Part shown: piece by piece, positions 33,601-45,600 of the stretch | How the letters are laid out: every line of letters starts with the position of its first letter | Numbering within the stretch: the stretch's first letter is position 1 | Source: Aurelia coerulea | Lineage: Eukaryota > Cnidaria > Scyphozoa > Semaeostomeae > Ulmaridae | Reading direction: 5' to 3' | NCBI GenBank assembly: GCA_039566865.1 | Contig: CM076956.1 | Location: 5,715,511-5,779,510, forward strand | Length of the DNA: 64,000 nt | The notes under the pieces: generated by a model | What the model was told of the DNA's origin: nothing | What the model saw: the letters and a program-made list of their open reading frames with translations, nothing else | The model's database searches: none | Program-made: the position numbers and the translations under genes

Positions 33601-36600
33601 TGTGGTTTGTTTATGATTTCATTGTCATGTTAATCAAACGCAGACGATAATCTTCAGGAACCAGCGGAATGAGAAAGAAAAAGAGGTCGGTTAGACAGAC
33701 ATCAAGCTGGACATCAATAGATCTTTCAGCTCGTTCGAGCTTCTATTCCTGTGTACAAAATGTATCAAAATATGGTTCGATTCACATTTTTGATTACAAA
33801 GTCCAACTTTGTAATCTAAAGAGGGGGCTCCGGGTCAGTCAGAAAGTCAGAAAGTCAGAAAGAAAGAAAGAAAGAAAGAAAGTCCGTCACGCTCGTTAAA
33901 GCAATTGATTAACGTTTTACCGCTGCTAATTGGCACTGAAATAAAGAAAGCGCCAATAAAGCGCACACAAGACAGAAGTTTCCCGCGATCCGATAGAAAA
34001 ATTTGACGTCGGCATATTTCATGTTAGACAGATTTGACACCGTAAGATGGATAAATTACCATGATGTTTACCCTGGCACAGCAACAAATTTAACCAGAAT
34101 TGGCACGTTCTTGACTTCATTAGCAGCTTAATTATGTTAAAACAATTGTTATCTAGAACGAACGCACCATTAGCCACTTGTTAATAGTACTCATTATGCA
34201 AATAAGTCAACTTTAGAGGATGATGTAACAGGCGGCCTGCACAGAGGCTAGCATTCGCAGCATCACCATCAGGTAGAAGGACCCCCTCCTACACAGCTAC
34301 AGATGCAAAGATGCAAACGTCGTAGGTGAAGTTGAGAGGAAAGGTGCTGAATCCCAGCAAACAATGGCGCCATTGACTGGGGGAAGGCACATGATCACAC
34401 TGAACCAAAACATCTTCATGCATATGATTCTGCACAGATGTTATCTTCGTGACTGCTTGTCTCAAATTAGATGTCCGCGAATAGAGACGTTCTGCAGAGT
34501 CCTGGATAAGTAATTTTGCGTTATCGTTAATCTCACATGACATCTAATTTGAGACATATGCATCATGTATGAACCAAGCGAACTGGGGGTAATGTATTTT
34601 TATTTGTTGCGTATCATCTTCGTTTGACATGAAGATCAAAATATCACTTTTCGGGCGATTCTTGTCGTTATTCATGGCGCTTGATTTGCTAGGGTAGGGT
34701 GGGGTAATATGGGTCTACGGGGTAAAGTGCGTCTACTGAGCTTTTCGCTAGAAATATCCTTCCTCGTTAAATGGAAAAAAGGCTTGCTATTTTTCTTTTA
34801 ATGTCTGCATAATAAACTACCTTTTTACATAAAACATCCCTCTTAGATGTATCTCCACTCGTTATTTAAAATAACTTTACTGAACGGCCTACTGTGCAAG
34901 AATTTCAAAGCCCTTGAAAACTTTCTCCTGCCACTGTTATCTTGCTTTTCTGGCCAATTTAATGACCACGAGGTGAGAGTTTGGTCTTTCACAAATGAAA
35001 TAACGTTTATTTCGAAGTCATTGACGCGATTGTTCTTTTTATTTTTAGTTTTCTACCAGGTGGGGTAATGAGGGCCAACTGAGAATTCAGCCATAATTCA
35101 AATTCAACGAAGCCTTGAATTGCCTAAAATTTTCGCACTTATGTTCATCTTGCCACGTTGTTTTCTGTCTAAAATGCGAAAATGGGCTTCCTATTACCGC
35201 AGTTGCTGTCTTGTAACCAGTAAATTGAAGTAAACATACTGCAAACATCTTTATTTGACTGTTATTATCAAATTCGATCACTGACTTGCAAGTCGCAGCG
35301 ATGGTGGATCACAGCATAACGACCGTAGTTTTATTTTCGTTGCGGGAACGGGATTGCTTGCGATAAAAGGAAAAAACTGTGATTTTATTGAATAGAGAAC
35401 AGTTGGAAAATGTAAGTCCATTAATTTTTTAATCATTTAGCCTTTCGTATTCCGATATTGTACAAGTTTTGAAAATAGACCCACTTTTCCTGCTCGTTGG
35501 AAAAAGTGGGCCTATTTTAGTTGCCAAAAGAGAAAATTTTTTTTAAATAATTAACTGCCTTTGTCAGAGCTGAGATTTTTTCCCAAGAAAGAAGAAGCAC
35601 TGAATGTCAATTAAACGAAACTTTTGAAATGTTTTGCATTTTAGTCTCGTTTTACCAGCTATCTATTTTGAGATTTTGCTCATTTTCGACCCACGTTACC
35701 CCACCCTACCCTATTGAAGGCGACTTTAGCAGCAACACTCATCTCTCTGACTGTTGCTAAAAACAGCATCACAACGATCATTTGGGGTTATGAAGAAATC
35801 AATATTCAGATTTTCTTATGCTTGCTTAGCTCAGGACGGACTTTGTAATCATCCAAAAGGATCTTATGTTTTGTAGAATAGCTAACGGTCTATTGGGGGC
35901 AGTCTAATTCGAGATAAGCTCTGCTTGTCTTTGGCAACGCTTCCAATACTTCCAAGTTGCAGCATGAGAAAACTTGGATCCAATCCGAGGGGGGGTTACT
36001 TGACTAGGGAAGTGGCGGGGGTGTACGGAAAACCTCTCTGCACCCTGTCGCATAAAAAATAGGCCAAAAGTATACCCTGTCACATAAAAATTTTGCATCT
36101 CAAATATAGTGTACAACGCAATTTTCGCTTGTGATACCCTGTCACACAAAATTTTTCATCTCAAATATAGTGTAGAATGCAATTTTTGCTTGTGATACCC
36201 TGTCGCATAAATGTTTTACCTATTATAATACCCTGTCGCATAAAGCATAGGTTCCAAATCTTTATTTCGGTGCAAAAAGGTGGGTGTAAAATTCAATGAC
36301 CTATTTCTTCTGATTGAATGGCTTCAAAGAAACTTTAGATACTTATCTATAATTCTACCGTTGGGCTTTTCAGGAATGTTGAATATTTTTGGAAATTACA
36401 GCATATCTTACATTTCAACTCATTTGAGGATGTGACGTCATCAAATTTCTAAATCATAAACGAGATGAGTGACAGACCTTTGCTTGATACAATATTGTAG
36501 GCATTCATAAATTATGGTTTTCTTCGAAATTATTTCATGTTATGTCAAAAAGTTTAGAAATTACGATGGTTTTAAGTTTTTTTGAAATTTTTTATTGAAT

Positions 36601-39600
36601 TCTTGAAAAAGAAGAAAAACACTCTAATTCTGAAAATATTGAGGATTTCTGAAAATTCCAAGGTTGAATAATAGAGAATTAGCCAAAGTTTGTTTGAAGT
36701 CATTCAGTTCAAAGAAACAGATCACTCAATTTTACACCAGCCTTTTTAAAGATTTGGAACCTATGCTGTCGCATAATTTTCGTTAGAAAAGGACACCCTG
36801 TAGCATAATTTTTACCGTAAAAGGACACCCTGTTGAGCGGCACATCCCGTCAGGTCAAGTATGGGAGTGCCCCCCCGGGATCCAATGGAAATTGATTAGA
36901 TTGACACGTAGCGCACGCACAGGGCACGGGGGTGGGCAAAATAATACTGGGAGCACCAGAAAGGATACAGATTTGAGCAACTTCAACATTGGCAATGTGA
37001 GGACAGCACGGAGGAAGGTGTCTTTCTTGAATGTCAAGTGATCTAAACTCTCCAAACCAGTACTAAGATTTCAGTGCCATAGCACAGCAAGGTGAACACT
37101 GGACTTGCTCCAAGTCTCGCTCTTGATCAATAAATACGGGAGGGGAAAGGAGGAAAGAGGGGGGAAGAAAGAAAGAAAGAAAGGGAAGGAGAGCGAGACT
37201 GGTTCTCGTTCCCCTTTCTCTTCCCTTCCTTCCTTCATTTCCCCGTGTCCTCCCCCCTTTCCTCCTTTCCCCTCCTGTATTTATTGATCAAGAGCGAGAC
37301 TTGGAGCAAGTCCAGGTGAACACCAGCGAGGGGCAAGTCATTGAGTATACTCTTGTACAATTCAAAATGATCAATAATCAAAATAATGAAGAAATAATTC
37401 AAAAATGATCAACTAATCATTGTTTTTATATCCAGCAAAATCATTGTTTGCAGATAAACTTGGCCTAAAATTCCAGTCCAGTTTCATGGTTTCTGTAAAA
37501 GTACAAAAAACAAAGTTGAGCGATGCATTACTGATCCATCTTCAAACAACTCTAAGGCGGGTTTCTCGCCAGCATTATTCCATAACTCTTTGAATTTGAA
37601 TCTGCCATGACAAGTTGCATCCAACCATGTCAAGTAGCTGTCTGCTGTTGGAAATGAAGACGGTTTCGGGTAATCAGAAATGTCAACCACTTGAAATCCA
37701 AAATCCTCTGCAAGACCTCGAAATCGTTCTGGCATTATTGGCCTGAATAAATTATTGAACTCTGTTTGTTTGTCCACGGGTAGTAAATCCACGACGCGCC
37801 TCATGCTTGGCGGAACAGTGGCTGGAATGATATGTGCAGACAAAGCACCTTTCTTCGAAGCCTGAAAACTCTTTTTGATTGTTGTTTCAAGTTCATCAGC
37901 AGACATCCATTGCAAGACAAGGACACTGTATATCAAATCATAGCTTTCATTTTGATCAGTTAAACATTCAGAAGCAGGTCCTCCCACAAATGATAGTCTA
38001 GGAATGGCGCTGAATTTTTCTCTAGCGATCTGAATTCTCTCCAAGTCTGGATCAAACGCTGTAACATTGCCCTCCAAGAGTTTACTCTCTGCGATATATG
38101 CTGCAGTTTCTCCCGTTCCACAACCAATTTCTAAAACGTTGAAGTTCGGCTTTATTTCCAGACGGCTTAGCAACTCTTTGTTGCAGTCTAACTGGTGCTT
38201 TTTGTTTAAGTTCAAATAATCCGTTGCGTATTTGCTGCTTTCTCCAGCCATTTTTGTCGCTGTTCGTAGAGATGCCAGGATGTGACCCATGACCTGTCTG
38301 TTTATGATAATCTTCAACAACCAGCGGAATGAGGACTCAGGAACCGGGGTCGGTTAGACAGACGTCAATCTGGACGTCAATACAGTAGACCTTTTGGTTC
38401 TTCTGAATTTGAACTTGAGTGGCGTTCGAGCTTCTATTCCTGTTTGCAAATTCCAAAATTCTACAAAACATATATTTCATTAATTCAGCACAATAGCTTT
38501 TACACTATACGGCTCCAATATAACATAACATAAAAAAACAAAGGAAAGTAGTAACTAACTTACTACACCTAAATAACAACAACATGAATTATATACATAT
38601 CTGCGTTCTACAGAGACTTGGGGATATTTAAAGTGTGTAAAGTTTTTTCTATATATCAAAATATGGTTCGATTCAAATTCTTCACATTAATCACAAAATA
38701 ATCCAAAAATGACGAAATAATCATAAATATTGTTTCTACATCCAGATAAAATTCTTATAATACATGTTACTACTTACTCTACCGGGTGAGCCAGAAAAAA
38801 GTTCCCACTTTCTAAAATTCGTAGCATCACAAGTACTTCATGGATTTGAATGATTCAAATTCTAGTTGAAAGCCAAAAGATCGAAATATTTTTGTGATTT
38901 TTCTCGTCTTCTTACGAGCACTGCAAATATAGGTAAATTCAACTTTACAAAAATTTCATGGCTGCAAAATAACAGAAAAAAGACCTAAAACACTTGATCA
39001 AACCGTTAGGACTCTCCTCACACAGAACAATACGCACATGCGTTTCACTTCTCTCAAGAGTTACAAGAAATATATTCTCAAACAGATACTAAAGATTTTC
39101 AATCCCATGGCAATAGATGTGCAGACAATATCTCTCACCCATGAGAAATTGCATTTTCTCTCTTGTTCTGAGCGAGAAGTCCTTTATGATTTGATCAAGC
39201 ATTTTAGGCCTTTTTCAGTCATTTTGCAACCATCAAGTTTTTGTAAGCTTGAATTTATCAATTTTTCCAATGCTCGTAAGAACGCGAGAAAATCACAAAA
39301 ATACTTCGATCTTTTGGCTGTCAAGCAAATATTGGTTCATTTCAATCCATTTAGTACTCTTGATGCTATGAATTTTCAAAAGTGGGAACCTTTTTCTGGC
39401 TCACGCGGTACATATTGATACTATACAACTATACAACACCACAGGGACGATACAACATGAGCAGCAAAATTGCGTGACTACCCCATGGTCTACATATAAA
39501 AAAACAATAAACAACACAGGGCAATACGCAAAAAGAAATCAATAAAAAAGAATACTTGGAAATTAATACAACATAAAACAACACAACATAACATAACATA

Positions 39601-42600
39601 ACGCTAAACACAACATAAGTAAACTACGATAAACGCTTGCAGCAGGAAGACTGCATGAAAGGAGTTACGAAATGATTCCCTGCACCCCGCCTAATTGAAT
39701 CAATTTTTGATCGGTGGATTTAATGCAAAAAGCAAGGGTTTTCGTGAAAAAGTTATACCAATACCACGTCAATCATTCACGCTTGACCGCAGACATCATG
39801 AAGGGGTTGTTGCGCAGTGGTGTAATCCTCTGACATTGCAGCCAGAACAGTCAGGCGGACAGGGTTTGATCCCAGGTGGAGCCCCACCACTTGAGCGTCA
39901 AGACAAGGGGTCACGGACTCGATTAGGTCTATTCTACTTCTGATAATAACAATAATTACGAAATAAACATTAAATAATAAGAAATAATCTTTTTTAAAGT
40001 CATAAAATGATCAAAATAATCACACACAAAATTCTTGTGATTACTAATTTCGTGCACTTTCTCGCAAGTGATTTGCCGCTCGACCCTTGAACGAGTCCAC
40101 ATATAGGATCTTTATATTGTTAGTGGCCCTGGCCCTCAGTTTATTTTTCAGTCAAAGCAAAGTCTATCCTGGGTGCCAGAACCAAAAAAATTAGATTTAC
40201 AAAAAATAATAAAAAAAAGGAAATAAGGGAAAAAGAGAGTGTCCCTTTCTTCTCTCTCTTCTCTTTTTTTCTCTTTTTTAAAAGTTTTGGCTCTGGTACC
40301 CAGGGTAAGCAAAGTCAAACTCACCCTCTATTCTGCACAGATCCTGGAACTGGTCGTATATCTGCAAAGATAAATTGAACTTATTAAGAAAATCAAGACG
40401 ACTGCATTGGGAATGCGGTTGGGAGAATGAATTAAAAACAAATCAAATGAAAAAGAGACAACATTTAAAATCTGAGAAGAATATTAACCCGTTGGAACAA
40501 GATGTAAAAATATACTCATTGATGTTGTAAAAATATCAGCTAATTTCAGAAGGAACATCCAAATATAAAAATATGAGGGGAAGGGGGGTCAGTCAAGGAA
40601 TTGTTTCAAGCAACCCAAAATATATCAGTTCATTTTGTACTTGACACATGAATAGATTAAAATATCCTAAACTGGTGCAAAATCGAGAGCAGGACTGCCT
40701 TCAAATTGGCCAGTGCATTTGAAATCCCAAAATAGTGCCCCATGTGATGAGAGAACACTGCCATTGGTTTTGGCAAATAGCAAATTTTATATTTGTGACC
40801 GTTTTATAACTCTGAGGAGCCACATTATTTCTATCTGAAGCAAGAATGTCTGAAAGGAACTTAAGGTATTTGCTGTAATAACTCCACAACCTCGTTCTCA
40901 AGGGTATCTGCTGTTGTCAATAGGAGGCTAGACCTCGACAGATACCCTTGAGACTCCTATGCTATTTGAAACCAAATCACTTTTTTGAAAACACACAGTA
41001 ATGTACTCACGTCTTTGAAGAATGCTTCTTCTAGTCCAGAACGTCGAAATTCAGATACAACTGCTCTCATGAAGAAACCTTGAAACTTCGGCAAACTCCT
41101 AGAATAAATGAAACCACCAGTGTTGTTGGTATTAGCATGACGTAGCCCTGACATAAAATATCGAAACTTTGACGACCTATTTTTATTTGTTCCAAGCAAA
41201 AGGTACTTTTGTGCCAATTTTGCAATGAAATACTGTCCCGTTGTGCCAATTTTACAAAGAAACATTGTCCCTCCTCAACCTCACTTTTTAAAATACTCAC
41301 TTCAAAGCAATGATCTTTGGTGAGGAGAACATCTCCTGAAGTGCCTCGTTTACATGCCTCATTCCCACAATGCCTTTCATCCGTTTTCTAGGGCTTCCAA
41401 GGGCAACTTGAGATTCTGCTATTTCTACAGCTCTTCTGCAAATATCAAGGCATCTTCTTGCATCGCCTGATAAGGCTGCAACCTACAAAATGAACCATAA
41501 GGCACAAAAATCATAATCAATCATAATTCTTGAACTCTATCACCCATGCACTTATAGCTATGCTCTAATCCACATTTAGGAAGACAACTCGACATTAATC
41601 TTGCTAAGATCAAGGGTATATATTCTTGACATGATGGTCCTACACCCTAGTGTCAGGACGAAAACAACGAACACGGGGGGGGGGGGTTCTTCCATAGTAA
41701 AAGTACCTGGGAATGTGCCGCGAGCAAAGGTATACTTTTTCAGACTTCTAGTCTAGCCAAGGGTATCCTTTTTTGCAATTTTGGCCAGCAACGGTCTAGC
41801 CAAGGGTATCATATTTGACAATATTGGTCTTGCAAACGGTCATGACATCATATTTGGCACAAATTTGACAATATTGGTCGAGAAAATGGTCAAAATTGGT
41901 CTAGCCAAGGGTACCATTTTCGTAAAAATTGGTTAAAACAATGGTCAAATTGGTCTAGCCAAGGGTATCGTTTTCGTAAAAATTAGTCTAGCCAACGGTA
42001 CCCTTTTGAAGTTGCTCGCGGCAGACCCCTACCCAAAATTTGGCTAAGAACCCCCCCCCCCCCCCCGTGACAACGAACAAGTATAGTTTTAATATATAGA
42101 TTGCAATGTAATATATTGTATTTCAATTTAATTTTACATATTTTTTCGCTGTGCCCGCAATTAGCTTGTAGCTTTTATTGTAATTAGCTTATCTGCCAGA
42201 AATCAGCAACAATTTGTCACATTGACTCAAAAAGGTCTCAAACTCTAAGTTGAAGCTTAACCTATGCTACTGTGCAAAGACCAAGATAATTAATCCTACA
42301 ACTCCTCCACAGCAGCCATACAAACGTGGCACAACTTTTTGGGACACCCTGTACAAACGTATCCTCCATGAAGAAGAAGAAATGCCTTACCTTCCTAGCA
42401 ATCAATTCCATTGCATCTTCTTCAAATGCGTCTATTCCTCTTATCCGCGAATACACAATTTCTTGCAACTGTCTGAAGGTATATGGTTGAAATGTCATTC
42501 GTGTCAAGCCCTGGAAGATAATACAGAAAAATTCCTTAAAGATAAGAGACATTGCCTTCTTTCTGTATCTGGCTAAAAAATCAAAAGAGACATCATTAAA

Positions 42601-45600
42601 GGGACTCCGTCTCCAAATTTGTCTAAAAACGGCAATTTTGCAGTTTTTGAAAGCCAATCTCATACAGACTTTTATCTTTTTTCAAACTGAAAGGGTTCTT
42701 TGAAGATAAATCTTTGTACTTTACAGAGGAACAAACCAAACTGTCATCTTCTCGCAATCTTCTCATGGTTATCTCGCTGTTTGGACGGGATTTACAGGGT
42801 GTCCCAAAAAATTGTGCCCGTTTGCCGGAAGATTGCTACAAAATGGCAAAAGATTCTCACAAAACTTTTGCACGATGTTGCTCTTCAGATATTCAATTGA
42901 AGTTTGCTGTCATCCCCGTAAAAATCCGTTGAAAAATGATGGAGCTATTATGACCTTCAGAAGACCAAATTTGCCTGATGATTGAAACCAGCGGTCGGCC
43001 ATTTTGACTTACTATTTTTCAGTGATAAGTAGCTTCACGTGAGGTAAGGAATAATTTCTGTGAGGCCAGAAATAGTGGAACTCTCTTAGGTTTATCGGAA
43101 TTTTCACGAGAGCTATGAAATCAAAGGCTGCTGTTTCATTTTTCATCCATGAAGCTATTTATTGCTGCAAAATAATAAGACAAAATGGGCGACCACTGGT
43201 TTCTGTCTTTGGGCAAATTTGGTCTCCTGAAGGTCAAAGCTCAGTCATTTTTCAACGGATTTTTATGGGGATGGTAGCAAACTTTAATTGAATATCTGAA
43301 GAGTAACATTATGCAGAATTTTTACGAGAATCTTTTGCCGTTTGGTCGCAATCTTCAGGCAAACGGGGCACAATTTTTTGGGACACCCTGTAGAAGGATG
43401 GAACTGTGCTTTTTATTTAGCATCGGTTCCAAATCTTTAAAGAGGCTGGTGTAAATTGAATGACTTATTTCTCTGAACTGAATGACTGCAAAGAAACTTT
43501 GGCTATTTCTCTATAATTCTACCGTTGGACTTTTCTGAAATCTTCAATATTTTCCGAATTAGAATGTTTTTCTTCTTTTTTAAGAATTCAAGAAATATTT
43601 TCAAAAAAACTTAAAACAATCGTAATTTCTAAACTGTTTGACGCAACATGAAGTAATTTCGAAGAAAACCATAGTTTATGAATGCCTACAATATGGTATC
43701 AAGCAAAAGCCTGTCACTCATCTGGTTTATGATTTAGAAATTTGATGACGTCACATCCTGAAATGAATTAAAATGTAACATACGCTGTAATTTCGAAAAG
43801 TATTCAAAATTTCTGAAAAGTCCAACGGTAGAATTATAGATAAGTATCTAATGGGTGAATGTGGTTCAAGATATACACAGAGTGCTCAAGTTGTCACAAG
43901 AACACATCGTGTGCCCAAGTTCACGAGTTGTCATGCAGCCAGCATGGTGATAACCGGGAGAGCACATTGGGTTTCTTGACTACATGTAGATAAGTATCTA
44001 AAGTTTTTTTAAGCCATTCAATCAGAAGAAATAGGTCATTGAATTTTACACCCACCTTTTTACGCCGAGGTAAAGATTTGGAACCAGCATAGGTTCCAAA
44101 TCTTCATCTCGGCGTAAAAAGGTGGGTGTAAAATTCAATGACCTATTTCTTCTGATTGAATGGCTTGAAAGAAACTTTAGGTACCTATCTATAATTCTAC
44201 CGTTGGACTTTTCAGAAATTTTGAATATTTTTGGAAATTAAAGCGTATCTTACATTTCAACTCATTTGAGGATGTGACGTCATCAAATTTCTAAATCATA
44301 AACCAGATGAGTGACAGACTTTTGCTGGATACCATATTGTAGGCATTCATAAACTATGGTTTTCTTCGAAATTATTTCATGTTACGTCAAACAGTTTAGA
44401 AATTACGATGGTTTTAAGTTTTTTTGAAAATTTTTCTTGAATTCTTGAAAAAGAAGGAAAACACTCTAATTTTGAAATCATTGAAGATTTCAGAAAATTC
44501 CAACGGTAGAATTATAGAGAATTAGCTAAAGTTTCTTTGAAGTTATTCATTTCAAAGAAATAGGTCACTTAATTTTACATCAGCCTTTTTAAAGATTTGG
44601 AACCTATGCTTTTGGAACCTATGCTTTTGGAACCTATGCTTTTGGAACCTATGCTTTTGGAACCTATGCTTTTGGAACCTATGCTTTTGGAACCTATGCT
44701 TTTGGAACCTATGCTCTGGAATGTCAATAAAATAAATGAATACAAAATGAGTGTGATCATTTGCCTCTTCCTTCAACTTACCAATCTGCTGGAAATTCTA
44801 TTCATCATGATTCTTTCGGGCAAATCCATTGTGTTTGCAATTGCAAGAACGATCAATTTGGCATGTTGCCTTGTAGGCCATTCAAATAAGTTGTACATCA
44901 CATTTTGCTTTCTTGTCCAAAGTAAATCAAGCTAAAATAAAATAGTATTTTCAGTATGTTCGACAGATACGTAAACTCTATCAAATGAAACATCATTTGA
45001 AATCATCGTTTCTCGACAATTTGAATTTTAAGAACAGAGAACTGAATTTGAACTCAACATCAATGAGCTGAACTCTCTTCTCTGCATTGTGTTTTTAGCC
45101 TGCATTGTTGATATAACTAAATTCTATTCATCGTTTAGGCATCTGTTCCTAATATACTATCTCTGATCTTCCAAAAATAGTAATTTCTTCCAGATGTGGT
45201 CGTTTGGCAACTGGGGAATATGCCCGGGGGGGGGCACTCAGCACATGCACATACGGGGAGGTAAGGCCGATTTTTGGGTCAGAATATTGCTGAAAGTGAT
45301 ATTTCTGGGTCCAAATAAACCTGAAATTATGGCTATGGTATTTCTTGGCATCAAATTTCTTCAAAATGACATTGTTTCGGGATATCTTATTTTGGTTTAC
45401 AGATGTCAAAGTATAAACTGAGCTGATATTTTTGGGTTGCAATGAAGCTAAACTGATATGTTTAGGGTTGCCTGAAAACATCAGGCGTTGTTTTTTCTAC
45501 TCACCCGGTATATGTAGGAAAAGTCTCATATAAGGATAGTTCCCATATTCTGCTTTCAGAAACGGACTTATCAATTGGCACTAATTCTCATTCCATCCTG

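Larger units (their letters stand above)
30798..40324 (-). other. ORC1 last intron (9.5 kb) hosting nested genes
   Basis: Donor G|GTGAGT at 40324 and acceptor TTTTTCAG at 30798 join RIEG to [11 protein letters not shown] in phase. Inside are two methyltransferase genes on the same strand plus many MITEs, a SINE and foldbacks. Confidence 0.85.

Noticed and set aside
39799..39960. Possible tRNA gene
   Set aside because: A and B boxes are present, but the acceptor stem and full cloverleaf do not form, and there is an AT-rich SINE tail.
44552..44935. Frames made of LEPML or HRFQK repeats
   Set aside because: They are translations of the 15-bp array at an A-MITE end; the right part overlaps the ORC1 exon on the other strand.
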